A stretch of DNA of 6,892 nucleotides, from NCBI GenBank assembly GCA_017547345.1, contig JAFYPY010000046.1, positions 1-6,892 of the forward strand. The letters run 5' to 3'. The position numbers were made by a program, and so were the translations under genes. This document shows, piece after piece, positions 4,755-6,892 of the stretch (the first letter of the stretch is position 1; every line of letters begins with the position of its first letter). The DNA comes from Bacillota bacterium. Lineage in GTDB: Bacteria; Bacillota_A; Clostridia; Peptostreptococcales; Anaerovoracaceae. The notes under the pieces were generated by a model. It saw only the letters and a list, made by a program, of their open reading frames with translations, was not told where the DNA came from and did no database searches.

Positions 4755-5816
4755 ATGTTTGATAAATTAGACTTTATATTAGAAAAATACGAAGAACTTT
4801 CAATGAAAGTATCTGACCCTGATGTGATTGCAAATCAGACTGTATGGCAAAAGCACATCAAGGAAATGGGCGAAATGGAGCCTATCGTTAACAAATATAG
4901 AGAATACAAGAAGGCTAAGGAAGGCATTGCTGAAGCAAAAGAAATGCTAGAAATGGGCGATGAAGAATTAAGAGAATTAGCTAAGATGGAATTATCCGAA
5001 TTAGAAGATCAGATCCCAGAAATGGAAAACGATCTTAAGATTTTACTTCTACCAAAGGACCCTAACGATGAAAAGAACGTAATCTTAGAAGTTCGTGCAG
5101 GTACTGGTGGTGACGAAGCTGCATTGTTCGGAGGAGACTTACTTCGTATGTACCTTCGTTACGCAGAAAGACGCGGCTGGAAGGCAGAAATCATGGACAT
5201 GAACGACACTGGTATCGGTGGCGTTAAGGAAGCAGAAGTTCTTATCAAGGGTAAGGGAGCTTACTCTAGACTTAAGTACGAATCCGGCACTCACCGTGTA
5301 CAGAGAGTTCCTGCAACAGAATCTTCCGGTAGAATCCACACTTCCGCAGCTACAATCGCAGTACTTCCAGAAGTTGACGATGTAGAAGTAGAAATCAATC
5401 CCAACGACGTAAGAGTAGACGTATATCGTTCCTCCGGTAACGGTGGTCAGTGCGTAAACACAACTGACTCCGCGGTAAGACTTACTCATATGCCATCCGG
5501 CCTAGTAGTAACTTGTCAGGACGAAAAGTCTCAGATCAAGAACAAGGAAAAGGCTTTCAAGGTATTAAGAGCAAGACTTTACGACTTAAAGCTTCAGGAA
5601 CAGAACGACGAAATTTCTGCAGAAAGACGTTCTCAGGTAGGTTCCGGTGACAGATCCGAAAGAATCAGAACTTACAACTTCCCACAGGGCAGAGTAACTG
5701 ACCACAGAATCGGTATGACTCTTTACAAGCTAGATAGCTTCTTAGATGGAGATATTGACGAAATTATTGACGGCATGATCACTAGTGAACAGGCTGAAAA
5801 GATGAAAAACTTATAA
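4755..5816 (+). CDS. prfA: Peptide chain release factor 1
   Basis: RF1 recognises UAA and UAG in the ribosomal A site and triggers hydrolysis of peptidyl-tRNA. The protein has 353 residues, the usual size. An N-terminal helical domain (about 1-105) precedes [10 protein letters not shown] (113-122). The stop-codon reading tripeptide PAT (186-188 in [16 protein letters not shown]) identifies RF1 and not RF2, which has SPF. The catalytic GGQ is at 230-232 in [17 protein letters not shown]; Gln232 is the expected methylation target of PrmC, encoded upstream. [12 protein letters not shown] and [20 protein letters not shown] are further family signatures. AGAGGAG (4742-4748) gives a strong start at ATG 4755. 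It lies 102 nt after the HD gene with its own likely promoter, and tsaC follows 14 nt later. From about base 5040 the codons become more C-ending (AAC, TCC, CGT) than in the first third or in neighbouring genes. Confidence 0.98.
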   Translation: MFDKLDFILEKYEELSMKVSDPDVIANQTVWQKHIKEMGEMEPIVNKYREYKKAKEGIAEAKEMLEMGDEELRELAKMELSELEDQIPEMENDLKILLLPKDPNDEKNVILEVRAGTGGDEAALFGGDLLRMYLRYAERRGWKAEIMDMNDTGIGGVKEAEVLIKGKGAYSRLKYESGTHRVQRVPATESSGRIHTSAATIAVLPEVDDVEVEINPNDVRVDVYRSSGNGGQCVNTTDSAVRLTHMPSGLVVTCQDEKSQIKNKEKAFKVLRARLYDLKLQEQNDEISAERRSQVGSGDRSERIRTYNFPQGRVTDHRIGMTLYKLDSFLDGDIDEIIDGMITSEQAEKMKNL

Positions 5817-5830
5817 TTAAGAATATAACT

Positions 5831-6865
5831 ATGTATTTAGAAACAAGAATTTTAGGTACAACTGAAAAAGATATTGAGTATGCGGCTAAAATTATCAAAG
5901 AAGGTGGTCTTGTAGCTTTCCCTACAGAGACAGTTTATGGCCTCGGTGCTGACGCCATGAATGCTGAAGCAGTTTCCAAGGTATATGCGGCAAAGGGAAG
6001 ACCAAGTGACAATCCTATGATTGTTCACATTGCTAGGGACAAGCATATGCTTAGAGTTACTGACGAAGTTACTAGTGATATGCAAAAGCTCATGGAAGCC
6101 TTTTGGCCTGGCCCTCTAACAATGGTAGTTCCAGCAAAGCCGGAAGTTCCAAGAGTGGTAACAGGAGGTCTTGATACGGTTGCAGTAAGAATGCCTGACA
6201 GCCAGCCAACGCTAGACCTAATCCTTGAATCTGGATGTTTGCTTGTAGGGCCGAGTGCAAACCTTTCTGGTCACCCAAGTCCTACCACTGCAGTTCACGT
6301 TGATGATGACCTTCACGGCAGAATAGATGCTATACTTCAGGGTCCTGATTGCAAAGTAGGTATTGAATCTACAGTAGTAGATATGACTAGCGAAATTCCT
6401 ATGATTTTGCGCCCGGGCTTCGTTACTAAGGAACAACTTTCCGAAGTTCTTGAAAAAGAAGTAAGCATAGATCCGGCAATCTTACAAAAGCCAGATGTTT
6501 TCGATAACAACGGTTTATTAGAAACGGACGAAAGCTATCATCCAAAAGCTCCAGGCATGAAATACAAACACTATGCTCCAAAGGCAGAGATGATTATCTT
6601 TACGGGAGATCCTGAAAAAGTAAGACTAGCCATGGCAGAAGCAAAAATGGAAAGAGTAAGTTTTGGACAGAGAGTAGAAGTTATGCTTTATGGAGATAAA
6701 AATCCAGAAGAAGCAGCAAAGGAATTTTTCGCACAACTTAGAGAGTTCGACAAGACTGATGTAGATGTAATCTTTGCAACGGCTTTAGATGAAGATGGTG
6801 TAGGACTTGCTGTAATGAATAGAATGTTCAAATCAGCAGGCTATAATATAAGAGAGATAAAATAA
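5831..6865 (+). CDS. tsaC: L-threonylcarbamoyladenylate synthase, Sua5 type
   Basis: The enzyme makes threonylcarbamoyl-AMP from threonine, bicarbonate and ATP. The TsaBDE complex then transfers the group to A37 of tRNAs reading ANN codons (t6A). At 344 residues this is the long Sua5/YwlC form: a YrdC domain (about 12-200) and a C-terminal Sua5 domain (about 250-340) joined by a linker with KAPGMKYKHYAPKA (239-252). Seen motifs are FPTETVYGLGAD (30-41), AAKGRPSDNPMIVH (53-66), FWPGPLT (91-97), GPSANLSG (140-147), and GIESTVVD (177-184). The HYAP linker and nucleotide-site residues are intact. The start follows prfA by 14 nt with no clear Shine-Dalgarno (only TTAAGAA), so translation probably depends on ribosomes finishing prfA. 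The MYLETRIL start fits the family, so a later start is unlikely. rpiB follows 12 nt after the stop, in one operon. The symbol sua5 or ywlC is also used for this form. Confidence 0.96.
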   Translation: MYLETRILGTTEKDIEYAAKIIKEGGLVAFPTETVYGLGADAMNAEAVSKVYAAKGRPSDNPMIVHIARDKHMLRVTDEVTSDMQKLMEAFWPGPLTMVVPAKPEVPRVVTGGLDTVAVRMPDSQPTLDLILESGCLLVGPSANLSGHPSPTTAVHVDDDLHGRIDAILQGPDCKVGIESTVVDMTSEIPMILRPGFVTKEQLSEVLEKEVSIDPAILQKPDVFDNNGLLETDESYHPKAPGMKYKHYAPKAEMIIFTGDPEKVRLAMAEAKMERVSFGQRVEVMLYGDKNPEEAAKEFFAQLREFDKTDVDVIFATALDEDGVGLAVMNRMFKSAGYNIREIK

Positions 6866-6874
6866 GAGGTGGAG
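6866..6874 (+). promoter_or_regulatory. Ribosome binding site of the gene at the right edge
   Basis: GAGGTGGAG (6866-6874) lies directly after the tsaC stop and 3 nt before ATG 6878. AGGTGG is a strong Shine-Dalgarno match, with 5 nt between its last G (6872) and the ATG. This supports calling a real gene start even though only five codons are in view. Confidence 0.85.
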
Positions 6875-6877
6875 ACA

Positions 6878-6892
6878 ATGAAAATCGCATTA
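6878..6892 (+). CDS. rpiB: Start of a gene, probably ribose 5-phosphate isomerase B
   Basis: Only ATG and four codons (MKIAL) are inside the window. MKIAL is a typical RpiB N-terminus, and rpiB follows tsaC in the conserved prfA-to-rpiB gene order of Bacillota such as B. subtilis (ywlC to ywlF). RpiB interconverts ribose 5-phosphate and ribulose 5-phosphate. The assignment is mainly by gene order; another gene in that position (for instance the ywlE-type protein arginine phosphatase) cannot be excluded from five residues. It would be co-transcribed with tsaC. Confidence 0.6.

Noticed and set aside
5439..5460. GGQCVN context in RF1 as an unusual catalytic variant
   Set aside because: Cys after the GGQ motif is, as I recall, common in clostridial RF1 proteins. 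The catalytic residues are unchanged.

Overview
The window looks like core chromosome from a low-GC Gram-positive anaerobe of the class Clostridia. The evidence is the AT-rich base composition with AGA and A/T-ending codons, the tail of a butyrate-pathway 3-hydroxybutyryl-CoA dehydrogenase, purine-rich Shine-Dalgarno sites, and a rho / DUF1385 / prmC / rpmE / prfA / tsaC / rpiB neighbourhood typical of Bacillota. A Family XIII (Anaerovoracaceae)-like relative is possible, but I cannot settle the genus by reading.

Layout. 1-127 is the 3' end of hbd, closed by a strong intrinsic terminator (152-183). 184-610 has no convincing protein gene. It holds a cluster of TATGCA/TGCATA motifs, a promoter (341-369), and a second intrinsic terminator (424-461) that would end a transcript of about 85 nt. 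It then holds a separate rho promoter (493-521) and a leader hairpin just before the rho ribosome binding site. rho (611-1846), a DUF1385/YqhQ membrane protein (1863-2870) and prmC (2872-3777) follow closely and form one operon. rpmE (3880-4077) has its own extended -10 promoter, a short leader and an intrinsic terminator (4090-4119). A second operon contains a small HD-domain phosphohydrolase (best start 4176), prfA (4755-5816, with an internal promoter), tsaC/sua5 (5831-6865) and the first five codons of probable rpiB (6878-6892).

Most of the genes serve transcription termination or translation: Rho (RNA release), ribosomal protein L31, RF1 (stop-codon reading), PrmC (methylates the GGQ glutamine of RF1) and TsaC (first step of tRNA t6A37 synthesis). 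Every intact gene is on the + strand. I saw no mobile element, CRISPR array, tRNA or rRNA.

The region is mostly ordinary housekeeping DNA. The parts worth a second look are the hbd-rho intergenic region (possible small RNA with palindromic operator-like elements), the acidic tail of Rho in place of the usual Rho_N helices, the relocated rpmE with a dyad over its promoter, and the HD hydrolase where tdk or nothing is usual. I found no clear sign of a wholly new system.
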